DNA of 64,000 bases from Torreya grandis (GCA_037957365.1 JARHVA010004904.1:697501-761500); one strand, 5' to 3'. Shown: positions 10,632 to 22,565, counted from the first letter of the stretch. The notes: generated by a model from the letters alone, not told the origin. Program-made: numbers and translations.

Positions 10632-11785
10632 TTGGCACCATATCATCAAGCTACCTTTTCTAAACCATCAAATTAATAACAATACAAAAGCATGATAGGG
10701 GTTTATGTTCATAATCTCACCCATCTTACCATCATGGTCTTTATTAATCATATTGTTTATCCTCCTCCTTATAATTTCATGACTACTTCGGAAGATGCAT
10801 CTTCCCTTATTTGAACACCACTAACCAACCTTTAGAGAGCACCCATCCTCCACAAACCAACTAGTGAGCTTATTTTGGAATCACCTTCTCCACCGAACAA
10901 TTAAACTAACCATGAACCATTGGAAAGCATATTCTCTACCAAACCAAACCTAACTTTTGGGATATTATCCTTCTCCAACCTACCCTTACCTTAACCATAA
11001 TCCATTAGAAAGCACCTTCTCTATCAACCCCAACCATTGGAGATTACCCTTCTCCACCAAACCTTCAATTAAATAAGACCAAGTGGTACACCAAATTGAG
11101 ACAACTCATTTGAACACTAATAAACAAATTTAAAAGAACACATATCCTCTACAAACCAACCATTAACTATTGGATAATACCCTCTCCAACCAACCAACCA
11201 TCCGACCACATCCACCTCAATGTTGGCCATTTTTGACCCAAACTATTCATATATTTTATGATGACCTTACTTTGGTAATTTTTACTTCACTAATTACCTT
11301 TCCATGTTGTTCATTTGAATTTTCATCACCTCATGCACAACTAATAATTTTGTGTCTTCCTAGGAGCACTTCCTACCTTGGATACCTATAAGACATTGAC
11401 CTTATATAAGAGACTTGATAGGAATAAGTTGATCAAATATGACCAATGTTGTGGCCTAAATACCTTGTCACCATTCCTTCTATAATTGACTTAATTTTTA
11501 CCAAAATTAGAAACTTAGTTTATGCACAATATTAACTATCATACTTAGTCACATTTTGTGCACATGTTTTCATCTCAATGCCCAAACTCACCAACCATCA
11601 TTATCACCTATATTTTCACCTATATAACTACTCATCAAAACTAAACCCAATTCTACTTCACCTCATTAATTATAAATTTGAGGGAAAACACCTCTTCCCA
11701 TATTCAATGAAATTTAACCTTTCACCCATAATCCATTTTTATTTATAGCTTGTTGATATAAACTATATAACAAAAAGAAGTAAAA
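10632..11785 (+). other. 3' interior and polypurine tract of element A
   Basis: This continues element A after the Copia insert. It has at least six more GGAGA/TCTCC-type dyads (10874-11190). From about 11240 it aligns with B's 3' region near 38200-38790, including shared text around CACTTCCTACCTTGGATAC. The polypurine tract is a degraded AAAAAGAAGTAAAA at about 11772-11785. No protein domain recognised. Confidence 0.6.
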
Positions 11786-12003
11786 TATAGACATTAGAAA
11801 ACTGCACACTATGGTTCTAGATGTCAAAATAACCTTGGATGCCCAACCTACCATCCACACCCCCATTTCAATCATAAAATTGAGTCAAAAAACTCTTTGA
11901 CTAACTAAACTTATAACCCACTATGACCAAATTTAACCTCTTGACCAAACTTGACCACTTCACCTTTTCAACCAAACTTAACCTTCAAATACTGACAGTC
12001 ATC

Positions 12004-12240
12004 ACTTTAACCATTGATGGTTAGCATAGTAACTACTAACAGTCAACACTCTAACTATCAATGATCAGCATAGTAACCATTGATGGTTAGCACTCTAACT
12101 ATCGATGGTCAGCATAATAACCACTAATATTTAGCACTCTAACTACCAATGGCTAGCACAGTAACCACCAATGGTCAATATTATAATCACTGATGGTTAG
12201 CACTCTAACTATTAATGATCACTTTGACCACTAAAAGTTA
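12004..12240. repeat. 22-bp tandem array built on ACCATCGATGGT
   Basis: Unit starts at 12026, 12048, 12070, 12092, 12114, 12136, 12158, 12180 and 12202 are exactly 22 bp apart, with partial units on both sides. Two unit types alternate (ATAGTAACC... and ACTCTAACT...), giving a 44-bp higher-order period. The centre of each unit is a variant of the palindrome; ACTATCGATGGTC at 12099 is close to perfect. Confidence 0.9.
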
Positions 12241-12401
12241 TATCCTCACTTGATTTAAAGCATCAAATATTGTGTACGAGATGGGAAACTTCCTCTTAAA
12301 TAACAACTTGATTTAAAACCATTACCAAGCATCATAATTAACAACTTTATCCTTCTATTTAATTAACAACTTCATCCTCTTATCCTCCATTTCCTATTGC
12401 T

Positions 12402-12409
12402 TATAAAAT
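12402..12409 (+). promoter_or_regulatory. TATA box of element A 3' LTR
   Basis: TATAAAAT aligns with the TATA box at 79-86 of the 5' LTR. It sits between the two palindrome arrays. Confidence 0.55.
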
Positions 12410-12774
12410 AAAGACAGTAGGGCCAAGAAAGGGGATTATTAATCTTGATCTTCCTAATATTCTTAGATATTAGAATTTTTGTTGTAGGTTTCTAGCAAAT
12501 TTGTAGGTTTAACAAAGACTTGAACCTCTACCAAAATCACTATAGGCTCCACCAATCAACTAGCTTTTACTTTGTCAAAATTATTCCAGACCTCAATAAG
12601 CAAGATAAGTATCTATCTCTTATTGGGATCAATAATTAGTTTCTTCATTTTTTCATTTACATTTTTTTTATTTTAGTAATTACCTCTAACCTCTGACTAT
12701 TTACCCAACCTCCTACCTTTTGCTAAATCCATCAACCAAACCCATAACCCAACCTTTTACTTTAACTATACATG

Positions 12775-13008
12775 TCAATAGTAACTATTAACAGTCAACT
12801 GTCTAATCACCGATGGTCACCTTGACTATTGGTGATCGACTATCAAACTATTTTCAATCACCTTGACCACTGACGGCCAACTATCAAAGCACTATTAGTC
12901 ACCCTAACCACTGATGATGAGCTATTAAATTGTTATCAATCACCCAACTATTGATGCTTACTCTAACTACCGATGATCAGCTTGATCACTGATGGTCACT
13001 ATGTGAAC
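12775..13008. repeat. Second ATCGAT-type palindrome array, downstream of TATA
   Basis: Degenerate units such as CACCGATGGTCAC, CACTGACGGCC and CACTGATGGTCAC recur at roughly 20-25 bp. It is the longer counterpart of the array at 430-600. Confidence 0.6.
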
Positions 13009-13516
13009 CCTTTTTACCAAGAAAAAAAACCTTAAACCACTAACCAAACCCTATTTTCTTAGCCCTTGTTACCTCCCAGCCTAGAAATTACAACTTGACC
13101 CTAACCTGAACCATTGTTTGACAGCTTAGCATTTACTTTAATGTTACTTTGTTAGAATATTATCATTTATTTGAATAGTATTTATCTCTTTATATTTAAT
13201 ACTTTAATTTATGCAATATTTCTTACCAACATTTCTATTTTCAACATTAACTTGTCTTAAAATATGGATTGACAGCCTCTTAGATAGCTCACGCTTCTTG
13301 GATCTATCTTTCTAGGCAATCTACCTAATCTACCTAACTAACCAACCCTTTTCTAGTTCTCTCTTATTTCAGATCATCTTTCCATGCTAAAGAATGGTAT
13401 ATACAACTATATTGATTATAGAGTACACACCACATCTATGTTATACCAACCTCTACCCCTTTTTTACTTTTATGTTTCTTCTATAATAGATAAAAAGTAA
13501 AAATTTGAGTAAAACA

Positions 13517-14690
13517 ATAAAGTCATGAATCCTTTCATGCTATCAAGGAAACACATGATGGGATCTATGAGAGACACTTCAATGGCCTTGGCATGGATAA
13601 ATGCATCCTTCACCTTGTCTATTAATGGCCTACCCTTAACAAAGACTTATGTGATTATGTGAAAAAGTGTGTTAAGTGTCAACAACACACCATTTTACAT
13701 CACACACCTAGCCATAGTCTTCATGTATCCACTGATTTATAACCCTTCTCATAATTGGGTCTAGACCTTATTGTTGAAATTAACCCCCATTCTTCATAGT
13801 AACACCATTGTATCATCACTGTGACTGAATATTTTACCAAATGGGTAGAGGATATTCCTTTAGTCTCAACCAAAGTAGAAAAGATTGTCAACTTTATCAA
13901 TCATCAAATCATCTATTGTTTTAGTGTTCCTTATAAAATCATCATTGATAATGGAAAATATTTTAAAAATAAGCAAGTCCAGGGTCTTTGTGATGAATTA
14001 TAATTAATTTAAATTTTGCATCACCCTATCACTCTCAAGTGAATGGATAGGCAGAAGCCTCTAACAAAACTCTTAACAACATGCTCACTAAAATGGTCAA
14101 TACATCTAGTCAAGATTGGTATTTTCACATCCCCTTTGCTTTATGGGCATATCATACTAGCATCTAAACCCCTATGAGTACTACCCCATTCTCTCTTATG
14201 TTTGGAGAAGAGGCTCTCTTACCTATCAGAGTCCAAATTCCTTTGATTCACATATCCCTGTAGGATCTCATTTATAAAGATGATTATCATCCAAACCATT
14301 TAGTCCAACTTGAGATAATTGATGAGTGTCATTTATCTACCCTCACCCATATTCATGTCTATCAAGAACACATCAAACATGATTATAGAAAACACCTTAA
14401 AGTGTTAGAATTCAACATCAGAGACCTCATCCTAAAAGAAAACCAACATGTTACCAATATAGAGAAAAGTTAATGGGCTAAGTTTCCTTTCAATTGGATT
14501 GGACCTTATGTCATAACCCACATGTATGGATCAAGAGCTTATCGATTGTCCTCTCTTGAAGGAAATCCAAAACTTGAGCCCCTCAATGCTTTGCATTTGC
14601 ATCCTTTCTTTCTTTTAAAGGATCAAACTCACCTTTTGTCTAATTTAATCTCATACCTTGTTTTTAAACCAAATTCAACTCCTTATTTTA
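13517..14690 (+). pseudogene. Ty3/gypsy integrase, C-terminal pol of element B
   Basis: The translation shows an HHCC zinc-binding region ending CVKCQQ (about 13530-13690). The DDE core follows, with Asp in LGLDLIVE (about 13756), Asp in IIIDNGKYF (about 13940) and Glu in NG*AEASN (about 14041-14062, a TAG replacing one codon). It continues through a C-terminal region with ILKENQHVTN (about 14430-14460) and LEPLNALHLHPFF (about 14572-14610). There are several in-frame stops and at least one frame change. The zinc region begins right at the element A insertion, so reverse transcriptase and RNase H lie beyond A, outside the window. Element C has a clearly related integrase. Confidence 0.85.
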
Positions 14691-14980
14691 GGTAAAACTA
14701 ACTAAAACTGAATCATGTGATTATCCATCACAATCATAGCATACTCTTGAATAATTGATACCATAGCTCTGCTCATGGCATGATTCTCATAGTAATCTTT
14801 ACCTCTTTTATAGGATGGATTCCCATGGTAATTACCACCCAAACCTCTTTACACCTAATCAGCCTTCTTGTGATTTTAGTTTTGCCTTCATAAAGGTGTA
14901 CCCTTAAGCCTATGTAAGCAAGTATATGTCAAATAAAATCAAAACCAATAGTAATCATGGGTCATTCCTAACATTTATAG

Positions 14981-15115
14981 GCTATTCCCTTAAAGGATAG
15001 CTACCAAAAACATATCAAAATTTCTATAAGTAATGTGGACTACTTCCTTGAAGGACATATATCAAAAATCATTCAATAAAGCACACAAAATTAGACCACT
15101 CCCTTGAAGGATGGC
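14981..15115 (+). repeat. Triple 25-bp repeat, element B copy
   Basis: Units at 14981-15004, 15037-15060 and 15093-15115, spaced about 56 bp. They share CCCTTGAAGGAT with the copies in elements A and C and occupy the same place after integrase. Confidence 0.75.
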
Positions 15116-15304
15116 AAATAAAGCATTTATCAAAGCCTAGAAATTTATTGGAATCTTTCCACATCAATAAACTTTCCCAACCCTCCCAAGAAATATCATA
15201 ATAATCAAAAGACCCATATCAAGCAAAGGAAACAACAATTTTTTTTAAAGCTGTAATTGGCTGTCATAAGCAATAATTTTGAAATCTGTAATCGGCTCTC
15301 ATGA

Positions 15305-15331
15305 GTAGACTTCATGCATCGATTAGTCTAC
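15305..15331 (+). other. Conserved hairpin, element B copy
   Basis: GTAGACT (15305-15311) and AGTCTAC (15325-15331) form a perfect 7-bp stem around 13 bases containing GCATCGAT. Confidence 0.65.
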
Positions 15332-16117
15332 ACTTTGTATGATATTGACTTATCTAAATAGGAATGCTAGTCTGAAATGAAGGTTCCATTTTTATCCATC
15401 TCCCCTTTATACACTATAATGCAAGCAATTTTAAGCTCACTTGACATAATGTGACTAAGACACCATTTAACCAACTAAAAAATGATAATGTGAAACATTT
15501 GAAGGGTTTATGTTCCTTAAGCCAAACTAACTTTGGTCTTATTTTAGTCCTTTCCAAGGAATAAGCATCATGCCCTCTTCTTATCCTATCATAACTGGTT
15601 AATATATTCACTAAGACATTTTCTCTTGATTATATTATTTTCCTCACATCTAGTATTATTATTTAACTTAATCCATTTTTACCTTAAGAAAGATAACCAT
15701 AATCATAACCATCAACATCATATCAACATCACACTATCTATGAATAATTAATCAATAAAACCATTTTCACTACATGTCTATATCTAAATAAAGAAACATA
15801 TACAGATTGAAATTTATCAAGTCATAGCATCATCATAACCATACATGTCATAAACATCATCACAAACATAAAACAAAATGAATCTCATCACATGCCTAGT
15901 TAGGTGAGTCAACATTAGCATCCATATCCATAACATAATCATAATCAATATACCATCATTAATATGAGCATCAAATCCTAAACATTAGCATAAACCATGA
16001 ATGATAAGTAATAAATGAGAATCAAATCTATAAATTGTAAGTCTATCATCAATAACATCATAATGTATACAACAATATACATGTCTCTCTCTCAAAATTC
16101 ATATCTCACCACATCAT
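15332..16117 (+). other. Element B 3' region, no coding signal recognised
   Basis: AT-rich sequence with many short CATCA and ATAAC runs. I see no domain on either strand. It separates the hairpin from the end of the antisense PMD gene. Confidence 0.4.
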
Positions 16118-16477
16118 CTAATAGGTTGATATAAAAATGATATACAACAACATATAATATATCATAAAATATGTCATAACTATGCCCCTAGGGCACCACT
16201 ATCTTTTGGGGCACCATTTCCTCCTGGTGCCTATCCTCCTGAGGTCCTTACCTATCCACCTATAGAAGAAACCCACTAATGTGGTATCACCATGATATCT
16301 CCACCTATCAAACTAGCTCTATATTCACCCCATTAAGGATCATTAAGACAATGTCTTAGGACTATGGCCTCATAGTAGTATAGTTCTTCTACTATGGCTA
16401 GAGATTGAGACATAGGGATAGTGCTCGGTGGTCCTGTAGCTGCTAAAAAACCTCCTCCACTCTAACTCAAGGAGTCT
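16118..16477 (-). pseudogene. Antisense PMD gene of element B, C-terminal piece
   Basis: The - strand frame reads SLAIVEELYYYEAIVLRHC (about 16350-16410) and later a Gly/Pro-rich tail, ending at TAG (16120-16118). No domain is diagnostic here alone. It joins to the diagnostic part at 32797 across element D. A few stops interrupt it. Confidence 0.55.
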
Positions 16478-16594
16478 TGATGGGTGTCATCATCCCCTTC
16501 ATTTAATCAACTTCTATTGATGTCATATTTAAACAGGGCTATGTCTAAAGCTATATGCAACAAGAGGAATCGTAGCAATTTAGTAATTGAATGG

Positions 16595-16597
<3 letters not shown>

Positions 16598-16668
<71 letters not shown>

Positions 16669-16669
16669 T
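16598..16669. repeat. (AT)n microsatellite in left LTR of D
   Basis: About 72 bp of TA repeats with two TG interruptions. The same position of the right LTR has (GT)n. Confidence 0.97.
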
Positions 16670-16750
16670 TGTTATTTTTTTGGGGGATTTTAATGTCTTA
16701 AGGATTTTTTGGTTAAAATATTATTAGAATCAAACTATGCAAATTTGTTA

Positions 16751-16980
16751 GAAATAAACACACCTTGCAGAAATGAAATAGATTACTAAAAATAAACACA
16801 CGTTGTAGAAATAAAATTGATTGCTGAAAATAAACACATGTTGTAGAAATAAAATCGATTGTTGGAAACAAACACACGTTGCAAAAATAAAAATATATTG
16901 CTGGAAATAAACACACGTTGCAGAAAGGAAATTGATTTTTGGAAACAAACACACGTTGCAAAAATAAAATAGATTGCTAA
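16751..16980. repeat. 38-bp minisatellite, about six units, left LTR of D
   Basis: Units of the type GAAATAAACACACGTTGCAG start at 16752, 16790, 16828 and onward at 38-bp steps. Because 38 is not a multiple of 3 the frame shifts each unit, so the Phe/Cys-rich small ORFs on the opposite strand are artefacts. Confidence 0.92.
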
Positions 16981-17568
16981 AAAATAATTGCAAAGAAATG
17001 AGAATTTAATCTAAAATGCCTGCAGGAACAAATTTACAACAAATCTTAACTATAAGGAGTTGGAAGCACTTATAAATTTAACATAATTACCTATTTACTT
17101 TTGCGAATAGAAATATAAATAATGACAAAAATGAAGATCTTAGTTCTTCGGAGGAGTGGGCCCTTGCTCCGCCTAGAAACATGATTTAATAATTTAATTT
17201 GCTTTTAAAATAGAAATGGTTATTTCATTGATAAAATGTTCTGTATTATAAAATGTACTAATCTATCCTTATCTCTCTATTCTTAAATGATTTTCTATAC
17301 ACTTTTCTAAGTTCCCAAGTCTGTATATATATTCTTTTACTTGTGGCACATTGATTGTTGTAACTACTTCATAGATATGATAGAACTGAATCGTACCCAG
17401 AATAGATGCTGAATCAAGATGTGGCTAGATGTCCAACTGTGTGATACATGTCTTGATTCTACAAGTTTGTAAAATTAGGAATCTGTTCCTAATTTAATGT
17501 GATCATTGATCTAACAGATCACTACTGTTTGAAATTGATCCTCATCAGTTCCATATCTATTCACAAAA

Positions 17569-17754
17569 GTTCTAGAGCTTATCTATAAGAGTACCAAAGA
17601 TAAATATAGAGTTCCAGAGCTAAGTCCAAAAATGTGACAACTTGAAATAGTATGGTGGAGTTTTAGAACTAACTGTGATAGTTCTAGAAATAGATTCTGC
17701 TAGTTTTAGGACTAACTATGATGATTCTAGAATAGATTCTATAGGTTCCAAAAC
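17569..17754. repeat. GTTCTAGAAC dyad array in left LTR of D
   Basis: Palindrome variants start at 17569, 17611, 17660, 17681, 17703, 17724 and 17745; the last five are 21-22 bp apart. TTCTAGAA fits the nTTCnnGAAn dyad of plant heat-shock elements. Copia78/ONSEN of Arabidopsis is an established case of heat-shock elements in an LTR; heat response here is inference. Confidence 0.7.
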
Positions 17755-18085
17755 TAATCTGAATTGAGTCCGATGCTTCTAAAACATGCAATCCACTTCA
17801 CATTTGTTCTTTAGCCTAATGATGACCTATTTTATTACAAAACTAGAATTTTATAACACACTTGTTAGGAATTACAAGTCTTTTAAAATGTTAGCATCAT
17901 AATCAACAAAAGATGGATAATCACATCCTAACTCATCTCAGATCAAAATAAAAGTTACAAAATGCAATCAAACTTAATAGAAAGAGAGAGTAAGATGAGG
18001 TCATTTATTATACAATTATTAGACATATCCTAGCCTCATCACTTACCCCATACTTACTTGTTTGTAAGTCCCTTTACCAACTTCA

Positions 18086-20671
18086 TTATTCAAATTTGAG
18101 ATTGTATATCCTGCATTCCATTTGATTACTTAGATCAAATGGTTGAAACTGAATATCCCAATGCTTTGACTCATAAGTACTATACCCAGCTCCTACTTCT
18201 ACTTTTCTTTTCCATTCCTCAAATTGAGTGGGATGTTGAGGTTCTATGTTTTTCCAAGGAGATATGGGGGTGAGAAGTAGAGGTGGCCTTGTTCGTATCC
18301 ATATCCATATGTTTAGGGTATTTTCATTGATCCAAGGAATTATTGTACATAAATCTTTTGCTCTTTCTAAACTCTAGATCAAATTTGAAGGGGATATTAC
18401 TTCCCTTCTTTTTAATGCCACTGGGAGAAATTCCCATCTTTTAAAACATGCATCATAGATATTATCAAAATTTGCCTTTTCATAATAGGTGAAGACATCC
18501 ATGCTTTGTTGTAAACTGAAAAGATAAGGTCCCTTGAATTTATCATTAAATGCATGGGATTGGAAATATGTAGCAAAGGTGGATGGATTACCATAATGAA
18601 TTCACGTAAAGAAACTGAATGAACTAGTCTTTGACCAATGTTCTAACTCCCTTTCTTTCCATGCAATCTGATTTTGAAGAACATAGACAAATACGTTAAG
18701 CTGGCTTTTTCCTACATATAAATTGATCATAAAACCTATATTTTTTTCTAGCATAAAATTGCAGAGGTAGAATTCATAGAGAATATTTTTTTGTTCTGTA
18801 TTATCTAAGGAGTAAGTGATCGAGAAATTAGCTTCATCTTTTATTTCATGTGGAAGGATACATGCTATCCTTGCCAACTACCAGTGAATAAATTGGTCCT
18901 CTAAAAACATGCTATAAATAGGAGAAGGTCTTCTACATGCAAGCAGTTTCTCACTCATCATACAAACTATTTATATTTTCACAAGACATTTATACTTATC
19001 ATTTTTCTCCTTGTAAAATTTGTCTTCCCATTCCTTCCTTGTTTTCTCTTCTTTCACCAGTTTACCTTTCAAGTCTGTATTGGATGATTTAATTTCATTG
19101 AGTTCTCTGCATGTGTCATCCCATAAATATTTGAGTGGTATATAAGTTAATATAGTATGTGCAGAGACTATTGATGCAGAGGTCTGCATTGTACATTTTT
19201 CCTCATTTTCCATTAGTTGCCTTTTAGTTTCTTCTAATTCCTCATTCTTGGTTGTGAACTAGTTTGTTAATTCTCCAAGGAGCATTTCCTTTTGTTCTAA
19301 CTTGAGATTGAGGAAGTTCAATTCCTCATCCTTTTCCTTGATAATGAGTTCTACTCTAGAAAAAAATAGAGCCTATTTAATCTATTGGTTTTGTTCTTTT
19401 TTTGAAAGTTCTTGGGGAGTTAAGCATTCCTCTTCCACCATAGGGGATTTCCATTTCCTTCTCCAAGATACCTATTCATCTTCTGCATGTGATGGTGCTG
19501 TTGTCTCTTCTATTTCTTAGAAAGTTGGCTCCTCAAATCTTTCATCTTATTTTTTCTTTTTTGCTTGGCTTGGTTAAGGGGGGAGTCATGGCCATGCTAC
19601 CCAAAATATTAGCAGCTTCAGTTTCTAGCCTTTCTTATTCTTCTAGCTCCTCTAAATTTTCTTTAGACTTTTTATGATGTTTTATTTCTTAAGGAGCCTC
19701 AAAATGTGAAAACATAGGTCTTCTGTTGAAATTCTAGTTTCTACCTTTTGCTCAGGCCTAGGTGAACTGTCAATGTCAGAGATAGGTACCAGTTCTTCTA
19801 TAGCCTCAGTAGAAGAAGAAATGGCTTGAGAAAGTACAGTAGGGTCTACAACTTTAATTTTTCTTCTAGATTTTCTTCTTGTTGGTATTTCATCTTCCCC
19901 TAATCTTTTCTTTTCCTCAGTAATGGTACCTATTTTCAATTGAACTAAAGGGGTAGGAGTAGTTTCTATTGTTCTTCTGGGAATACCAAGGTTTTATCCA
20001 AATTTGCCAAGAAATTTGTCTCACATTTCTTCCCCATTTTTCTTTGAAAGGAAATGGTGTTGGCATACTAAATGCACTAACTCATGATGTCTAATTGTTC
20101 CTACACCCCAACAATACCTCTAAGCCATGGTATGGATGGAGTCAAAAATAAATCCTAGAAGGTTTACTCTATATTCCAGTTTTTCAGCTCCATATCTAAG
20201 GTGTATAAGGATTTTTAGGACTTCTTTTCTTATTGTCCCAAACTGTCCATCACAAGTTAAATATTTGACTATCCAGAATGCTACTCTGTCAAAGGATTTG
20301 GGCAAGCTAGCCCTCTTAACTCCTTTGATGATTTTTTTTGTATTATAAATATATTAGGGTTCAGCTTCCCCTTCTGTCAACAAGGTTTCAGCCAGGTCTT
20401 TCAATGTCCCTTTGACAAGGTTTGGGACATGCATTATCGGTATTCTAGACATCTCACTTATGATATTCACAGAAAAAGGAATGAAAACCTTCCTAATATT
20501 TATTCTTGTTTGTTCTAAATTGATAATAAATTCTCTTACTAGTTCATCATTTTATTTGGTAAATTTCTTCAAAAACTCCAGCCATCTTCCCTGTTGAAAG
20601 ATATTTACTATTTCTTCATCTTCAAGGAGTTGGGTATCATTGTCTGGTTCTAACTTCTTTTTAATTCCCAT
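18086..20671 (-). pseudogene. Extra ORF of element D, downstream of integrase
   Basis: From ATG (20671-20669) to TAA (18088-18086), one - strand frame of about 860 codons can be followed. All its open pieces (20305, 19939, 19213 and 18877 as first bases) lie in the same phase and only stop codons break it. The N-terminal part has NDELVREFIINLEQ and LPKSFDRVAFWIVKYL. The middle is charged (TRRKSRRKIK, about 19865-19895). A likely coiled coil follows (about 18975-19110, rich in Lys and Glu). The C-terminal part has ISPWKNIEPQHPTQFEEWKR. The N-terminal region resembles what databases call putative plant transposon protein, which I recall only loosely. Extra ORFs after pol are known in Tat elements. 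Function unknown. Confidence 0.7.
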
Positions 20672-20736
20672 GATTCATTCTTATTTTGAATCTTTCACAG
20701 GTTAGCTAAAAATTGCTTCTCATTTTGGTGGAATTG

Positions 20737-20885
20737 ATTATTTTGACTATAGAACTAGTAGATCCAGTTGTTGATTTGGCAAATTTGGTTGTGAAATTAC
20801 TATACTCAATTATGGAACTTATCAATTTCAGCTATAGAACTACTGTACTCAGCTGTGGAACATATCAATTTCAGCTATGGAATTA
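20737..20885. repeat. 21-22 bp array upstream of the extra ORF
   Basis: Versions of TATGGAAC lie at 20811, 20833, 20854 and 20876, and a related one near 20738. The array sits between integrase and the extra ORF start, the place a promoter for that ORF would occupy. The half-site GAAC is shared with the LTR dyads. Confidence 0.5.
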
Positions 20886-21249
20886 GCAAATTTAGTTTCT
20901 TTAATCATAAGAATGATTCTTTATGGTTATCTACCAACTCATTCCATCATCAATATTCTTCTCATGATTTTGCAGATTTAACCATGATGTATAATAGATG
21001 ACTCATCATACTAATCTTTCTAAATCAAGTCTAATCACACATGAAAACTTTCATTAAACCTTTAACAAGTTAAAAACATAATTACCATCCTTGATGATGT
21101 AATCCCTCCATCATGATGACTCATCATTCCTGAAAAATAGTAAGAAAATAGTTAGAATTCAAAAAAAAGTTTTTATTTGAATTAGCTATTTAAGATCAAC
21201 CGCCATCACTAGTTTTCAATTGATTCTTTTTTTTTTGGAAGAGAACACC

Positions 21250-22560
21250 ATTTAGTGGCTTTCATCCTCTTCCCTTTATTTTTGATCTTTTTATCTAATT
21301 ATGTGATCATTTTGGAAGAACTGGGTTCTTCCATATGATCAAATTCTTTATTTTCTTCAATCTGCTTCAAGAATTCATCCTTAGTAGGAGGCTTCCTATA
21401 AAGTTTTAACATGTGTCCATTGACCAAGAGTATTCTTCTGCTGCCATCAATGGGAAGTAACTAGATAGAACCATTGTCAAATATCTGTTTGATATGGTAA
21501 GGTCCCAACCATCTGGTTCTTAATTTACCTTTGAATTGTTGGTACTTAGAGTCAAACAGCAATGCCTAGTCTCCTACTTTGAATTGTCTTTCCTTGATAT
21601 GTGAATCATGCCATTGCTTCCTTTAACCATATATTATCTCTATCTGGTGAAGTGCTTCCCTTTTGAATTCATCTAATTCATTGAGTTGAAGGATTCACTC
21701 CTTTTGAGCTACATCCAATTCAATTTCCACCTTAGTTGTTGTCCTCAATGTCTGTAGTTCAAACTCAATGGGCAACAAGGGCTTTTTCCCATAGACTAAC
21801 TCATATGGTGAAAACCCTATTATGGTTTTCCAAGTTGTATTGTAAGCCTCGACAGCTTCAAGTAGTCTTTTTACCCAATATCTTCTTTTAGCTTCAACTA
21901 TTTTAGTGAGGATGTTTTCTAATTTTATATTTGTTACTTCAACTTGTCCATTTGCTTGCAGGTGATAGGGAGATGACTTCCTATGATTAATCTAATAATA
22001 CATTATGAAAGCTTGGATCATATTGGACATAAATTGTGGTCCCTTATCTAAAACTAAGCTTCTTGGTGCTCCAAACTTTACCATAATTCTGTGCCAAAGG
22101 AAATCAGCAATTGTTTCTTTAGTAGCATTTGTTAAAGCCTGCACTTCTACCCATTTTGTTACATAATCAGTACACATAAGAATGTGATATTTTCTTGTGA
22201 AGGAGGATTAAAAGGTCTAACAAAATCCAATCCCCATCTTTCAAATGGTTCAATCACTACTTGTGGTTGTAGAGGCATTTCATTGGTAATGGTTGGCTAT
22301 CTCATCCTTTAACAAAGATCACACCGCTTGATATATCTCTTCACATCTTTGTACAGAGATGGCCAATATTAACCAATGCCAAGTATCTTGTGAGATGTTA
22401 TTTTCACTAAATAGTGTCCTCCACTTGATTCATCATGACATGCCCGAACGATGTCAAAAATTTCATCTTCTCTTACACAACTGCGTAAAACTAAATCAGG
22501 ACCACATTTAAATAGCATTCCATTTAACCACTTGAACTGTGCACTGGTTTTGATTAATTT
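21250..22560 (-). pseudogene. Integrase of element D
   Basis: The - strand translation shows an HHCC region ending CDLC (about 22300-22420). A core piece TDYVTKWVEVQALTNATKE follows with FGAPRSLVLDKGPQF (22177-21992); the usual DRG/DNG is DKG here. The C-terminal NGHMLKLYRKPPTKDEFL (about 21365-21420) is like Athila/Tat integrase ends. Several stops and frameshifts. Confidence 0.75.
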
Positions 22561-22565
22561 TCTAT

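Larger units (their letters stand above)
1..13516 (+). mobile_element. Nonautonomous Tat-type Ty3/gypsy derivative (element A), left end cut off
   Basis: Bases 1-1111 and about 12296-13516 are the same sequence, so this is one LTR element whose 5' LTR begins outside the window. Its interior (1112-11785) is interrupted by Copia element I. Without that insert the interior is about 4.95 kb and holds a low-complexity gag-like stretch, a 3' region with the same triple repeat and hairpin that follow integrase in elements B and C, and a polypurine tract. I see no reverse transcriptase or integrase, so it would need a relative's enzymes. It lies inside related element B: integrase sequence resumes at 13517. 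The right target-site copy would be ataaa (13517-13521); the left copy is outside the window. A possible primer site starting TGGCATAGC at 1117 matches no tRNA I know. Confidence 0.8.
11786..13516 (+). repeat. 3' LTR of element A (1731 bp)
   Basis: It starts TATAGACATTAG, a mutated form of the TGTAGACATTAG start of B's LTR, and ends GTAAAACA. It holds a 22-bp palindrome array, then the TATA box at 12402, then a second palindrome array. The palindromes therefore flank the promoter on both sides. Confidence 0.85.
16478..18041 (-). repeat. 3' LTR of element D
   Basis: Direct repeat of 27274-28403 plus 32343-32796. It contains an (AT)n run, a 38-bp minisatellite and a GTTCTAGAAC dyad array. A possible polypurine tract (- strand TATGGGGTAAG, about 18042-18052) abuts it. 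Confidence 0.9.

Noticed and set aside
12004..12240. 22-bp regular repeats as a possible CRISPR array
   Set aside because: Units are contiguous without unique spacers, there are no cas genes, and the context is a plant LTR.
16713..16993. Phe/Cys-rich small proteins opposite the D LTR
   Set aside because: They are read from a 38-bp minisatellite in shifting frames, inside a noncoding LTR.
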